A stretch of 64,000 bases of DNA from CAVRTM01 sp963724015 (GTDB lineage Bacteria; Actinomycetota; Actinomycetes; Actinomycetales; Dermatophilaceae): positions 1 to 64,000 of the forward strand of contig CAVRTM010000003.1 of the NCBI GenBank assembly GCA_963724015.1, in the 5' to 3' direction. Position 1 is the stretch's first letter. The number at the start of each line of letters is the position of its first letter. Positions 21,067 to 30,050 of this stretch are shown here, one piece after another. The notes below the pieces were generated by a model. The model ran no database searches. It was given only the letters and a program-made list of their open reading frames with translations, and was not told the DNA's origin. The position numbers and the translations under genes were made by a program.

Positions 21067-21417
21067 TTACGGCCGGGACACCGGGTCGCCGACCGAGACC
21101 ACGCCGGGCGTCTGCACGGTGGCGTAGACCCCGGGGCAGCCGGAGGGGATCGTCGTGACGGCCAGCCGCACCGACCCGGTCAGCAGCACCGAGCCGACCG
21201 CCGCCTCGAGCTCCTCCGGCGACAGGCTGACCACGAGGTTGGCCCGGACCGACTCCAGGTCGGGCTGCGCGCTGCTGACGAGGTGCACCGGGGACTTCTT
21301 GCGCCGGTCCCCCGCCAGCCCCTCGGCCCCGACCTCGACCGTGTGCAGGCTCCGCCCCGGCTCGCCGCTGACGGGAAAGATCCGGATGCCGGTGACCTCG
21401 TGACCGTGGGACTCCAT
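21067..21417 (-). CDS. MOSC-domain protein (short)
   Basis: MOSC domains occur in molybdenum-cofactor sulfurases and related sulfur carriers. This 116-residue protein begins MESHGHEVTGIRIFPVSGEPG, has GAEGLAGDRRKKSPVHLVS, and ends with GCPGVYATVQTPGVVSVGD, the usual MOSC tail with its single conserved Cys. It is near the lower size limit for a stand-alone MOSC domain. No molybdenum-cofactor gene is close by, so the substrate is unknown. Confidence 0.65.
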   Translation of the reverse strand: MESHGHEVTGIRIFPVSGEPGRSLHTVEVGAEGLAGDRRKKSPVHLVSSAQPDLESVRANLVVSLSPEELEAAVGSVLLTGSVRLAVTTIPSGCPGVYATVQTPGVVSVGDPVSRP

Positions 21418-21441
21418 GCGCCCGAGGATGTCACGGGCGCA

Positions 21442-21481
21442 CGAACGGCCCGCGACCTCGCCCGAGGTCGTGGGCCGTTCG
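21442..21481 (-). terminator. Long hairpin downstream of the membrane acyltransferase gene
   Basis: The arms CGAACGGCCC (21442-21451) and GGGCCGTTCG (21472-21481) pair perfectly. An inner CGACCTC/GAGGTCG pair closes on a short loop. It starts 14 bases past the acyltransferase stop on the minus strand and lies upstream of the MOSC gene, so it most likely ends the polysaccharide operon. Confidence 0.75.
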
Positions 21482-21494
21482 CCGGCTCACCGGG

Positions 21495-22748
21495 TCAGCT
21501 GCGCCCGGCGGACGCCAGCTCGGGGTAGTAGTCCCGGGGGCGGCCGTCGCGCCCGCGCAGCGCCCGGAGCTTGCCGGTGGGGAACTCGATGACCCGGTAG
21601 CTGATGGCGCCGACGAGGATCGAGGCGGCGAGGACGACGAGGACCGACCACGGCAGCGCGGCGGCCGACCGGCTGGTCAGCCCGAGATGGCCGAGCAGCA
21701 TCATGACCGGCTCGTGCCACATGTACGTGCTGTAGCTGATCAGGCCGGCCAGCGTCAGCGGGCGCCAGGAGAGCCAGCGGGACCAGCGCTGGCCCCGCTC
21801 TCCCAGCACCGTGCTGGCGAGCAGCAGCATCCAGCCCACGGCCGCGATGTCGTGGTAGGCGACCTGGCCGTACGTACCGGGGCGGTTCAACGCCGTGGCT
21901 CCCAGCACGATGCCCAGGGCCGCCACGCGCAGGACGCCGGGCCAGACACCTCGGAACAGCGGCTCAGAGCGGCGCGCCGCGGCGATGACCGCGAGCGCCA
22001 TACCGACCGCGAACGCGCTGAAGCGTGACTGCGGGCCGAAGTAGACCGGCCAGTGGTCGTAGCTGATGTGGAGGGCGAGGAAGGCGACCGCGTTCCACAC
22101 CACCGGTATGGCGAACAGCGCGACGCAGCCGGCCAGCAGCGCGGTGACCCGCTGGCGCCGGGAGGGCAGGCGACGGCAGAGCCGCACCGCGGCGGGGCCG
22201 AGGAGGACCAGCAGGGCGTAGAAGAAGATCTCCAGCGACATCGACCACGTCGGCCCGAGCGTGTAGAAGATCCGCTGCTGGTCGAAGATCTGGGTGAACG
22301 TCAGGTGCTCGACCAGGTCCACCCAGTCGGCGTGCAGTGTCGGGTTGCGCACGGCCCACACCACGACCACGCCCACCCAGTAGAGCGGCAGGATGCGGAC
22401 GGCGCGCCGGAACAGAAAGGTCCCGGCCGACTGGGCGTCCTCGCCATCGATCGCCGAGCGGGCGTAGGACAGCGTCAGCAGGAACGCCGACATGGCGAAC
22501 AGCACGTCGACGACCTCGAACCGGGTCAGCAGCGACTGCACCGGGTTGGTGGTCGTGTGGACGAGCGTGTACTGGCAGACGTGGAACGCCACGATCGACA
22601 GGGCGGCGAGGCCCCGGTAGCCCTCCAGCTCGCGGGCGCGGGCACGCCGGGGGCTCGCCCCGGAGGCGCCGGGGCGGGTGTGCTCCGGCGCGCCGGCGCC
22701 GGACGGCGTCGCCGTGACGGCGGGGGCGCTGTCGGTGTGGACGCTCAT
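21495..22748 (-). CDS. Membrane O-acyltransferase (acyltransferase 3 / OafA-like)
   Basis: Integral membrane protein that probably acylates (for example acetylates) a polysaccharide. The 417 residues start at the ATG at 22748, overlapping the stop of the glycosyltransferase gene (ATGA). The family block ELEGYRGLAALSIVAFHVCQY carries the conserved Arg and His. R-x10-H-type and PTWSMSLEIFFY motifs follow, with about ten hydrophobic helices. Translational coupling to the synthase strongly suggests that it modifies that enzyme's product. Confidence 0.85.
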   Translation of the reverse strand: MSVHTDSAPAVTATPSGAGAPEHTRPGASGASPRRARARELEGYRGLAALSIVAFHVCQYTLVHTTTNPVQSLLTRFEVVDVLFAMSAFLLTLSYARSAIDGEDAQSAGTFLFRRAVRILPLYWVGVVVVWAVRNPTLHADWVDLVEHLTFTQIFDQQRIFYTLGPTWSMSLEIFFYALLVLLGPAAVRLCRRLPSRRQRVTALLAGCVALFAIPVVWNAVAFLALHISYDHWPVYFGPQSRFSAFAVGMALAVIAAARRSEPLFRGVWPGVLRVAALGIVLGATALNRPGTYGQVAYHDIAAVGWMLLLASTVLGERGQRWSRWLSWRPLTLAGLISYSTYMWHEPVMMLLGHLGLTSRSAAALPWSVLVVLAASILVGAISYRVIEFPTGKLRALRGRDGRPRDYYPELASAGRS

Positions 22749-25156
22749 GCGCTCACCTCGTTCGGGGTCTCGGTGGTGCGGGGGGTGACGTTCCACTGGG
22801 CCTCCCCCAGGAGCTCCTTGACCTGGGCGACGCGGGCGATGATGTTCTTCCACTCCGTGTAGACGATCGAGGACACCAGCAGGTAGCTCCAGAACCACCG
22901 GCTGTGCCGGCGGACCTCCGGGACCGCGAGGCGCTTGGCGAACAGCGTCTGCGCCGGGCCGACGGCGAGCGTGAACAGCGTGGACAGCAGCAGTGCCGGC
23001 ACCGCCCAGCGCAGGTGCCCGACGCCGCCGTCGCGGTAGGCGGTGTAGCCGAGCACCGGCAGGATCTGCAGCGACAGCCAGGGGTAGACCTCGCGCCAGC
23101 CGAGCAGGAAGCCCATGCCGGCCTTCTGGCGCAGGGTCAGGTTCGGTGAGCGCCAGGTGCTCCAGAGATGCTTGCGCGAGACCTGGAACCACCCCTGCGC
23201 CCACCGGGTGCGCTGCTTCCACAGTGCGCCGGCGGTGGTCGGCGCCAGCTCGCGGGAGATCAGCGCCGGGTCGGAGGCGATCCTCGCGCCGGCCGAGAGC
23301 ACCCGCAGGGTGGAGTCGATGTCCTCGGTCAGCATCGAGCCGTGCATCCGGGTCCGGGCCAGCAGGTCCGTGCGCCAGTAGCCGTTGGACCCGCCGAACA
23401 GGCCGAAGCCGTGCAGCGCGGCACGCCCCGGGTGGCTGACGGCGTAGATCGCCTCGAACTCGACCGCGACGGTCTGCGCCACCAGGGACGCCTCACCGTT
23501 GCGGATCACGCAGTGGCCCTGGACGACGTCGTACCCGCCCGACAGCCAGCGCCACGCGCGCGTGAACGCGGACGGGTCCGGGTGGTGGTCGGCGTCGAAC
23601 ATCCCGACGAACTCGCCGCGGACGTGGCTCATGGCGGCGTTGACGTTCTGGGCCTTCGAGCTGCTGCCCTCGACCTTCAGCGGCACGACCCGCGGGTCCG
23701 TCCGCGCGACCGCCCGGAGGTCGTCCTCGACGCTCATCGGGACCGGGGTGTTGTACGCCACGATGATCTGCAGGTCGCCGGGGTAGTCCACGGCACGGAA
23801 GGACTCGACGGTCTCCAGGATCGTCGCCGCCTCGTTCGGCAGGTACGCCGCGATCACCGCGGTCGCGGTCGGGTACGGCGCCGAGGGCTCGTCCGGCGGC
23901 CGCAGCGGGTCCAGGGCCAGGAAGCCCTCGACCCAGATCGCCGCGCCGGTGAGGAGCAGCGCGGCCAGGACGCACCAGTACGCCAGACCGGTCACGTCGA
24001 TGCCGACCGCCCCGAGGGCGGCGTACACCGCCAGCGGCACGCCGATCCCCAGGACGAAAGTGGCCAGGATCTGCGCCGGAAGCTTCAGCCGGCGCAGCAG
24101 CGCGGCCGCGCGGACACCGGCGGCGCTGGGGCGCGCCGTCGTGACCTGGCGATCCAGGTCGGCGCTCCACCGCACCGGCAGCAGGTCGAGGTGGCCGGAG
24201 GCGGCGGCCAGCGCCGTCTGGGCCCGCTCGTACAGCTGGTCCCCGCTCTGGGCCCCGGTGAAGTCGGCCCAGGCGGTGATCGGGGTGACCCGCACCGACT
24301 CGCCGTTGACGGTGAAGCGCGTCGCGGCGACCTTCGCGGCCAGCACGGCCAGCCGCTGCTCGACATCCGCGCCGCGCGTCTCCGGCAGCAGCACCAGCAG
24401 GTGCCCCTGGCTGTCGCGGCCGAGCCGCTCCAGCGGCACCGGGTCGTCGCGCAGCAGGTCCGCCAGCTGCTCTGCCAGCTGGACCGGGACGCCGGACCCG
24501 AACCGCGCCACGAGCGCGGGACGCTCCTGGAGCCGGACCACCCCGAGGGCGCCGGGGCGTCCGACCCGCTGGGCGCGTGCCAGCTCGCGGTCGGCCTCGT
24601 CCAGCAGCGTCTCCTCCTCCAGCAGGCCGGTGCGCAGGTCCCGGCTCAGCAGGTCCGCCGGGACCGGCGGGCGGGAGGTCTTGGCGCTGACGCGGGCGAC
24701 GAGCTCGGCCGGCGACAGCGGACGCGCCACGCAGTCGTCGGCGCCGAGGCGCAGGCCGGTGAGGATGTCGGCGTCCCGGTCGGTGAGCAGGATGACCGGC
24801 ACGGCCTGCCCGGCCGGCACGGACCGCAGCCGGCGCAGCAGCTCGAAGCCGTCGGTCCCGTCGGCCGGGACGTCCGCGATGACGACGTCGGGGCGCAGGT
24901 GCGTCAGCACCTGCAGGGCTGGTTCGCCGGAGGGGGCCTCGCTGACGCTGAACCCGGCCTCCTCGAGCGCGGGGCGGGCCACGTCGACGAAGGCCTGGTC
25001 GTCATCAACGAGCAGGACGGTGGATCGGGTCCGCGGCGGCGCGGATGCGGTGTCTGGTGCGGTGGTACTCAGGGTGGTTCTCCCTCGTTGAGCAAGCTGA
25101 TGCGGGCCGTGCCGCCTTGGCGGGCAGGCGCCGGTCGTTGGTTCGTGGCGTGCCAT
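22745..25156 (-). CDS. Receiver / degenerate GGDEF / family 2 glycosyltransferase fusion
   Basis: A processive-type membrane polysaccharide synthase fused to an N-terminal signalling module. From the ATG at 25156 it has 803 residues. Residues 46-165 form a response-regulator receiver domain (VLLVDDDQAF; phosphorylatable Asp in VVIADVPADG; the usual Lys of the switch is Arg in CVARPLS). Residues about 190-345 resemble a GGDEF domain, but the catalytic motif reads GRDSQGHLLVLLP. Two membrane helices precede a GT2 domain with DADHHPD, TEDIDS and QRTRWAQGW (Q-x2-RW), then further membrane helices. Another possible start is a CTG at 25072 with gaggg upstream; a GTG there would be typical. No PilZ domain is visible. 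The substrate is unknown. Confidence 0.85.
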   Translation of the reverse strand: MARHEPTTGACPPRRHGPHQLAQRGRTTLSTTAPDTASAPPRTRSTVLLVDDDQAFVDVARPALEEAGFSVSEAPSGEPALQVLTHLRPDVVIADVPADGTDGFELLRRLRSVPAGQAVPVILLTDRDADILTGLRLGADDCVARPLSPAELVARVSAKTSRPPVPADLLSRDLRTGLLEEETLLDEADRELARAQRVGRPGALGVVRLQERPALVARFGSGVPVQLAEQLADLLRDDPVPLERLGRDSQGHLLVLLPETRGADVEQRLAVLAAKVAATRFTVNGESVRVTPITAWADFTGAQSGDQLYERAQTALAAASGHLDLLPVRWSADLDRQVTTARPSAAGVRAAALLRRLKLPAQILATFVLGIGVPLAVYAALGAVGIDVTGLAYWCVLAALLLTGAAIWVEGFLALDPLRPPDEPSAPYPTATAVIAAYLPNEAATILETVESFRAVDYPGDLQIIVAYNTPVPMSVEDDLRAVARTDPRVVPLKVEGSSSKAQNVNAAMSHVRGEFVGMFDADHHPDPSAFTRAWRWLSGGYDVVQGHCVIRNGEASLVAQTVAVEFEAIYAVSHPGRAALHGFGLFGGSNGYWRTDLLARTRMHGSMLTEDIDSTLRVLSAGARIASDPALISRELAPTTAGALWKQRTRWAQGWFQVSRKHLWSTWRSPNLTLRQKAGMGFLLGWREVYPWLSLQILPVLGYTAYRDGGVGHLRWAVPALLLSTLFTLAVGPAQTLFAKRLAVPEVRRHSRWFWSYLLVSSIVYTEWKNIIARVAQVKELLGEAQWNVTPRTTETPNEVSA

Positions 25157-26684
25157 GCTGGACGCGATGGAGCACCCACCCGTCCGCGACAGGGGGCGCG
25201 GCGCCCGCGTGCAGGCGCCCTCGCCCCGGCTCTTCGCCGGGGCGCTGTTGGTGGTGGTCCTGATGATCGCCGTCACGGCCTGTGTCGGACGTCATGGCTC
25301 GGTGGCCACGCCGTCACCCACCCGGTCCACGTCAACGGCCCGAGCGCGGGAGGCCCGCGTGTGGGTGACCACGGCCGACGGTCGGTCGACTCTGACCGAA
25401 CGGCCCGCCGCCGTGCTTCATGCCGGCTCAGCGCCGGGGACGGACGAGGTGCTGTCCGTCAAGAGTCGTAGACACTACCACCCGTTCTGGGGGGTAGGCG
25501 CGTCGATGACCGAGGCGTCCGCCACGTTGGTCAGCGGCCTGGCACCGGCAGCCCAGGACGAGCTGATGGCCACCTTGTTCGGTCGCGCCGACGGCGCGGG
25601 CCTGTCGATCCTGCGCCAGCCGCTCGCCGCCAACGACTTCTCCCCCTCGAACCGCTCCTACGACCCGGCGCCGGAGGGACAGCCCGACCCCGGGCTCCGC
25701 CACTTCTCGCTGGGCGGGGACACGCGCGTCGTCCTGCCGCTGGTCCGCCGGGCCCAGCAGCTGAACCGCTCGCTGACGGTGGTGGTCAGCCCGTGGTCCG
25801 CGCCGGCGTGGATGAAGACCAGCGGCACGCTCGTCGGTGGCACCCTGCGCCCCGACATGGGCAGCGTCTACGCCCGCTACCTGGTGCGGACCCTGCAGGC
25901 GTACCGCGACGCCGGCGTCCACGTACGGGCGATGACGCTCCAGAACGAGCCGTCGTTCTCCCCACCGGGCTACCCCGGGATGACCTTGACCGTGAGCCAG
26001 CAGCGGCAGCTGCTCGACACGCACCTGGCCCCCGCGCTCGCAGCCGCCGGTCTCGCACCGGCGGTGTGGGCCCTGGACGACAACTACGACCGGGCGGCTG
26101 ACGCGGCCGCCCTGGTCGCGGACCCGGCCACCCGGTCCCACCTGGCGGGCGTCGCGTTCCACTGCTACCGCGGCGACCCCTCCTCCATGCGCCGGTTCTC
26201 CGACAGCCACCCCGACGTGCCCGTCGCGATCAGCGAGTGCACCAGCGGCCACTGGGAGAACAGCTTCAGCACCGCCCTCGCCTGGGATGTGCGCAACCTG
26301 CTCATCAGCGGCATCCGCGACGGCGCCACCTGGGTGACCAAGTGGAACCTCGCGCTCGACCCCTCCGGCGGCCCGACCAACGGGGGCTGCGGCGACTGCC
26401 GCGGGCTCGTCACGATCGACCCGGGAACCGGCCAGGTCACCAGGCACGCCGGCTACTGGGCGCTGGCCCACCTCGGGCGGTTCGTCACCCCGGGCGCGGA
26501 CGTCATCGCCTCCACCACCCATCTCGGCGGGATCGAGACCGTCGCCTTCGTCAACCCCGACGGCTCCCACGTGCTGCTGGCGACGAACGCGGGTTCCGGT
26601 CCGGCCCGGTTCACGGTGCAGGCCGATGACCGCTGGTTCCGGTCCTCGCTGCCGGCCGGAGCGGTCGCCACCTTCACCTGGTAG
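25155..26684 (+). CDS. GH30 glycoside hydrolase, predicted lipoprotein
   Basis: Extracellular retaining glycosidase of the glucosylceramidase / beta-1,6-glucanase type. It has 509 residues from 25155, or 505 from the in-frame ATG at 25167. The signal peptide ends in a lipobox-like AVTAC, so it is probably anchored in the membrane. GVGASMTEASA and VSPWSAPAWMK are GH30 blocks. The acid/base is in TLQNEPSFS and the nucleophile in AISECTSGHWE. It is divergent from the GT2 synthase gene with nearly overlapping starts. It may trim or degrade the polymer made next door; this is inferred from position. Confidence 0.85.
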   Translation: MLDAMEHPPVRDRGRGARVQAPSPRLFAGALLVVVLMIAVTACVGRHGSVATPSPTRSTSTARAREARVWVTTADGRSTLTERPAAVLHAGSAPGTDEVLSVKSRRHYHPFWGVGASMTEASATLVSGLAPAAQDELMATLFGRADGAGLSILRQPLAANDFSPSNRSYDPAPEGQPDPGLRHFSLGGDTRVVLPLVRRAQQLNRSLTVVVSPWSAPAWMKTSGTLVGGTLRPDMGSVYARYLVRTLQAYRDAGVHVRAMTLQNEPSFSPPGYPGMTLTVSQQRQLLDTHLAPALAAAGLAPAVWALDDNYDRAADAAALVADPATRSHLAGVAFHCYRGDPSSMRRFSDSHPDVPVAISECTSGHWENSFSTALAWDVRNLLISGIRDGATWVTKWNLALDPSGGPTNGGCGDCRGLVTIDPGTGQVTRHAGYWALAHLGRFVTPGADVIASTTHLGGIETVAFVNPDGSHVLLATNAGSGPARFTVQADDRWFRSSLPAGAVATFTW

Positions 26685-26821
26685 CGACGCCCAGGTTCGG
26701 TCAAGGCCCTGCGACGGCGCAGACCCAGGCGTCATGATCAGCAGACGTACGACGAGTCACCTGCGGTCGAACACGACACACTGACGGTTTTCCCACCCGC
26801 CGTCGGAAAGGGACACCGCCC

Positions 26822-28269
26822 ATGCGCTCCTGGCGTCACACCACCGTGGTCTTCCTGCTCGGGTCGGCACTGGCCGCCACCGCCGCGGCGTGGACCGCGG
26901 GCCCCGCACCGGCCGCGTCCGCGGCACCCGCGGTGACCTGGACGGTGACCACCGGCGACCAGAGGCAGCTGGCTGCGGCCCAGCCGACGGTGACGTTCGG
27001 CCCGGTCCAGCCAACGGACTACGCCTGGAGCGCGATCTCCGTCGATGACACCCGCCGGTTCCAGAGGGTGCAGGGCATGGGGGCCGCGCTGACCGAGTCC
27101 AGCGCGGTCCTTCTCGACCGGCTCCCGGCCACCGACCGGGCCAGGGTGCTCCAGCAGCTGTTCAGCCCGGTCACCGGAGCCGGCATCAGCGTCCTGCGGG
27201 TGCCGCTCGGAGCGAGCGACTTCTCGCTGTCGGACTACACCTTCGACGACATGCCGTGGGGGCGGACCGACCCGACCCTGGCTGGCTTCAGCATCGACCG
27301 GGACCGGTCGCACCTCCTGCCGATCATCGTCGCGGCCCGCAGGATCAACCCGGCCCTGACGGTCGTGGCCACGCCGTGGTCCGCGCCGGCCTGGATGAAG
27401 ACCAACGTGAACACCCACGGGGGACAGCTCGCGCCGGCGTTCGAGGACGCCTACGCCCGGTACCTGACCCGTGCCGTGCCGAGTACCGCGCCGCCGGTGC
27501 TCCGGTGGCCGCGCTGACCGTGGTCAACGAGCCGAAGGCATCCCCGGGCTACTCCCCCTCGATGACGATGAGCCCCGACCAGCAGGCCCGGTTTGTCGGT
27601 GCGTCGCTGCGGCCCAGGCTCGACGCGGCCGGACTCGGCTCGGTGGCCGTCCTGGGGTACGACCACAACTGGGACGACACGGCGTACCCGAAGGCGCTGC
27701 TGACCGGCCCGTACGCCGGCGCGTTCGCCGGCGCGGCGTTCCACTGCTACGCCGGGGACGAGTCGGCCCAGGCCGCAGTCGCCGCGGCCGCACCGGGCAA
27801 GCAGATGTGGACCACCGAGTGCAGCGGCGGCGCCTGGTCTCCGGACTTCCAGACCAACCTGCGCTGGAACGCCCGGCACATGCTCGTCGGCGCGTTCCGC
27901 AACCAGTCGAGCGCGTCGCTGTGGTTCAACCTCGCGCTCGACCCGGCCGGCGGCCCGACCAACGGCGGCTGCACCGACTGCCGCGGCGTGCTGACCATCG
28001 ACCCGACCACCGGCACGGTCACCCGCAACGTCGAGTACTGGCTGCTCGCCCAGTTCGGCCGGGACGTCAGGCCCGGCGCGGTGCGGGTCGACTCCACGGC
28101 GTCGAACCCGACCGGCGTGCAGTCGGTGGCCTTCGTCAACGCTGACGGCTCGCACGCCCTGGTGCTGTACAACGAGGGTGGCTCCGCCCAGCCGGTCACG
28201 GTCCGGTGGGCCGGCAAGGTCGCGCCGGTACGGGTGCCGTCCGGGGCCGTCGCCACCCTGCGCTGGTGA
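26822..28269 (+). CDS. GH30 glycoside hydrolase, predicted secreted (one frameshift)
   Basis: Paralogue of the preceding gene. It starts at the ATG at 26822 with ggaaagg upstream. The signal peptide ends near APAASAAPA and has no lipobox Cys, so it should be released. GMGAALTESSAV and ATPWSAPAWMKTN precede a break near 27480, where one G appears to be missing. The frame then continues with EYRAAGAPVAALTVVNEP, containing the acid/base, and the nucleophile in WTTECSGGAW. Corrected length is 482 residues. The C-terminal motif TNGGCTDCRGVLTIDP is nearly shared with its neighbour. Confidence 0.82.
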
Positions 28270-28449
28270 GGGCGGCGGCGTGGCAGGGGGCCGACCCGGG
28301 CACTGGACGACGACGAATCGCGCGCGAGTTCGGCGATGGAGCCGGGCCAGCTCAGCAGCAACTGGATGGGACGCACCGGGCCGGCGGCCGGCCGGTGGCC
28401 ACGCCCAGGTGGGCCAGGCCGTCGCCGGGCACCACGGGCCGGAGCGGCG

Positions 28450-29253
28450 TCAGTCCGGCGCGTCCTGCAGGGACGCCGCGGCGGGGTCCAATACCCGCGT
28501 GAGGAACTGTCGGGTGCGCTCGTGCGCCGGCGCTCCGATGACCTGCGCGGGCGGGCCGTCCTCGACGACCACCCCACCGTCCATGAACACCACCCGGTCC
28601 GCGACCTCACGGGCAAAGCTCATCTCGTGCGTGACCACCATCATCGTCATGCCCTCCTGGGCGAGGGCACGCATGACCGCGAGGACGTCGCCGACCAGCT
28701 CGGGGTCCAGCGCCGAGGTCGGTTCGTCGAAGAGCATCACCGCGGGATCCATCGCGAGGGCACGGGCGATGGCGGCGCGCTGTTGCTGGCCGCCCGACAG
28801 CTGCGCGGGGTAGGCGTCGACCTTGTCCGCGAGGCCCACCCGCTCGAGGTTCGCCCGCGCCACCCGTGCCGCCTCGGCCGCCCCCGTCCCGAGCACCCGG
28901 CGCTGGGGCAGGGTGACGTTGGCGAGGACGGTGAGGTGGCCGAAGAGGTTGAACTGCTGGAACACCATCCCGATCCGCCGCCGAGCAGCATCGATGTCGC
29001 AGTCGGGGTCCGTCAGCTCGATGCCCCCGACCGTGACGGTCCCCGCGGTGGGCTCCTCGAGCAGGTTGATGCACCGCAGCAGGGTCGACTTGCCCGACCC
29101 GCTCGGCCCGATGACGCAGACCACCTGGCCCTTGCGGATCTCGAGGTCGATCCCACGCAGCACCTCCAGGGTGCCGAAGCTCTTGTGCAGCCCGGAGACG
29201 GCGACCTCGACCGGGGCGCCCGTCCTGTTCCCCCCGCCCACCGTGGACGTCAT
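28450..29253 (-). CDS. Polar amino-acid ABC transporter, ATP-binding protein
   Basis: ATPase of a PAAT-type importer. The 267 residues start at the ATG at 29253, which overlaps the permease stop (ATGA). Walker A is GPSGSGKSTLL, the Q-loop VFQQFNLF is typical of GlnQ/GltL-type proteins, the signature is LSGGQQQRAAIARALA, and Walker B is VMLFDEPTSALDPE. It is the last gene of a complete SBP-permease-ATPase set read from 30908 down to 28450. Confidence 0.93.
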   Translation of the reverse strand: MTSTVGGGNRTGAPVEVAVSGLHKSFGTLEVLRGIDLEIRKGQVVCVIGPSGSGKSTLLRCINLLEEPTAGTVTVGGIELTDPDCDIDAARRRIGMVFQQFNLFGHLTVLANVTLPQRRVLGTGAAEAARVARANLERVGLADKVDAYPAQLSGGQQQRAAIARALAMDPAVMLFDEPTSALDPELVGDVLAVMRALAQEGMTMMVVTHEMSFAREVADRVVFMDGGVVVEDGPPAQVIGAPAHERTRQFLTRVLDPAAASLQDAPD

Positions 29254-30044
29254 CGGGACCGCGCTCCCCTGCGCTCCAGCCACCGGGCGGTGTAGCCGAG
29301 CGGCACGGTGAGCAGCAGGTAGCACAAACCGCTGACCAGGATGGGCGTCGAGTTGGCCGTCTCGCTGGCCAGGTTGCGCCCGAAAGCGGTGAGCTCACGC
29401 TCGCTCAGGGTGACGCCGAGGAACAGCACCAGCGAGGAGTCCTTGAACAGCAGCACGAACTCGTTGGCCATCGGAGGGATGACGATGCGAAAGGCCTGGG
29501 GGATGACGATCGAGCGCATGGCGCGTCCGTGACTGAACCCGAGCGACCGAGCTGCCTCGAGCTGCCCGCGGGGAACCGCCTGGATGCCGGCCCGGATCGT
29601 CTCGGCCATGTACGCCGCCGCCACCAGTCCCAGGGCCAGTGCCACCTTTCCGGTGGTGCCCCCCGGGACCTGGAACCCAGGGAACGCCAGCGGGACGGCG
29701 ACGCCGATCAGGATGAAGACGATGAGGGCCGGTAACCCGCGGAACAGCTCGATGTACAGCGTGGAGGCCCACCGGTAGGGGGTGACCGAGGACAGCCGCA
29801 TCAGCGCTATCACCACACCCGTCACCAGCCCGAAGGCGAAGCCTGCGACGGTGTAGACCACCGTGTTGCGCAGCGCCACCGTGATGATCTCCGGGAACAG
29901 CTGGCCGGCGAGGTCGGCCTGCAGGAACTGGTTGTGCAGCTGCCCCCAGTTCGCGTTGGCGGCGATGACCGCGACGACGAGCACGAACAGGACGTACTGG
30001 ACGGCCCGGGAGTAGCGCCGGCGCCGCCGCGGGGAGAGGGCCAC
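29250..30044 (-). CDS. Polar amino-acid ABC transporter, permease
   Basis: Membrane subunit of the importer. It has 264 residues with a basic N-terminus and about five membrane helices. The EAA-type loop that contacts the ATPase reads EAARSLGFSHGRAMRSIVIPQAF, and FRGLPALIVFILIG is the HisM/GlnP family block. There is only one permease gene, so it probably works as a homodimer. It lies six bases after the binding-protein stop. Confidence 0.92.
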   Translation of the reverse strand: MALSPRRRRRYSRAVQYVLFVLVVAVIAANANWGQLHNQFLQADLAGQLFPEIITVALRNTVVYTVAGFAFGLVTGVVIALMRLSSVTPYRWASTLYIELFRGLPALIVFILIGVAVPLAFPGFQVPGGTTGKVALALGLVAAAYMAETIRAGIQAVPRGQLEAARSLGFSHGRAMRSIVIPQAFRIVIPPMANEFVLLFKDSSLVLFLGVTLSERELTAFGRNLASETANSTPILVSGLCYLLLTVPLGYTARWLERRGARSR

Positions 30045-30050
30045 GGGCGG

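Noticed and set aside
19260..21158. 632-codon plus-strand frame opposite thrS
   Set aside because: thrS motifs are clear on the minus strand; the plus frame has shadow composition only.
25070..25072. CTG as the start codon of the GT2 synthase gene
   Set aside because: The ribosome-like gaggg and the following AGTACC fit a start here, but CTG starts are rare and a single miscalled base (GTG) is as likely. The ATG at 25156 was used as the boundary.
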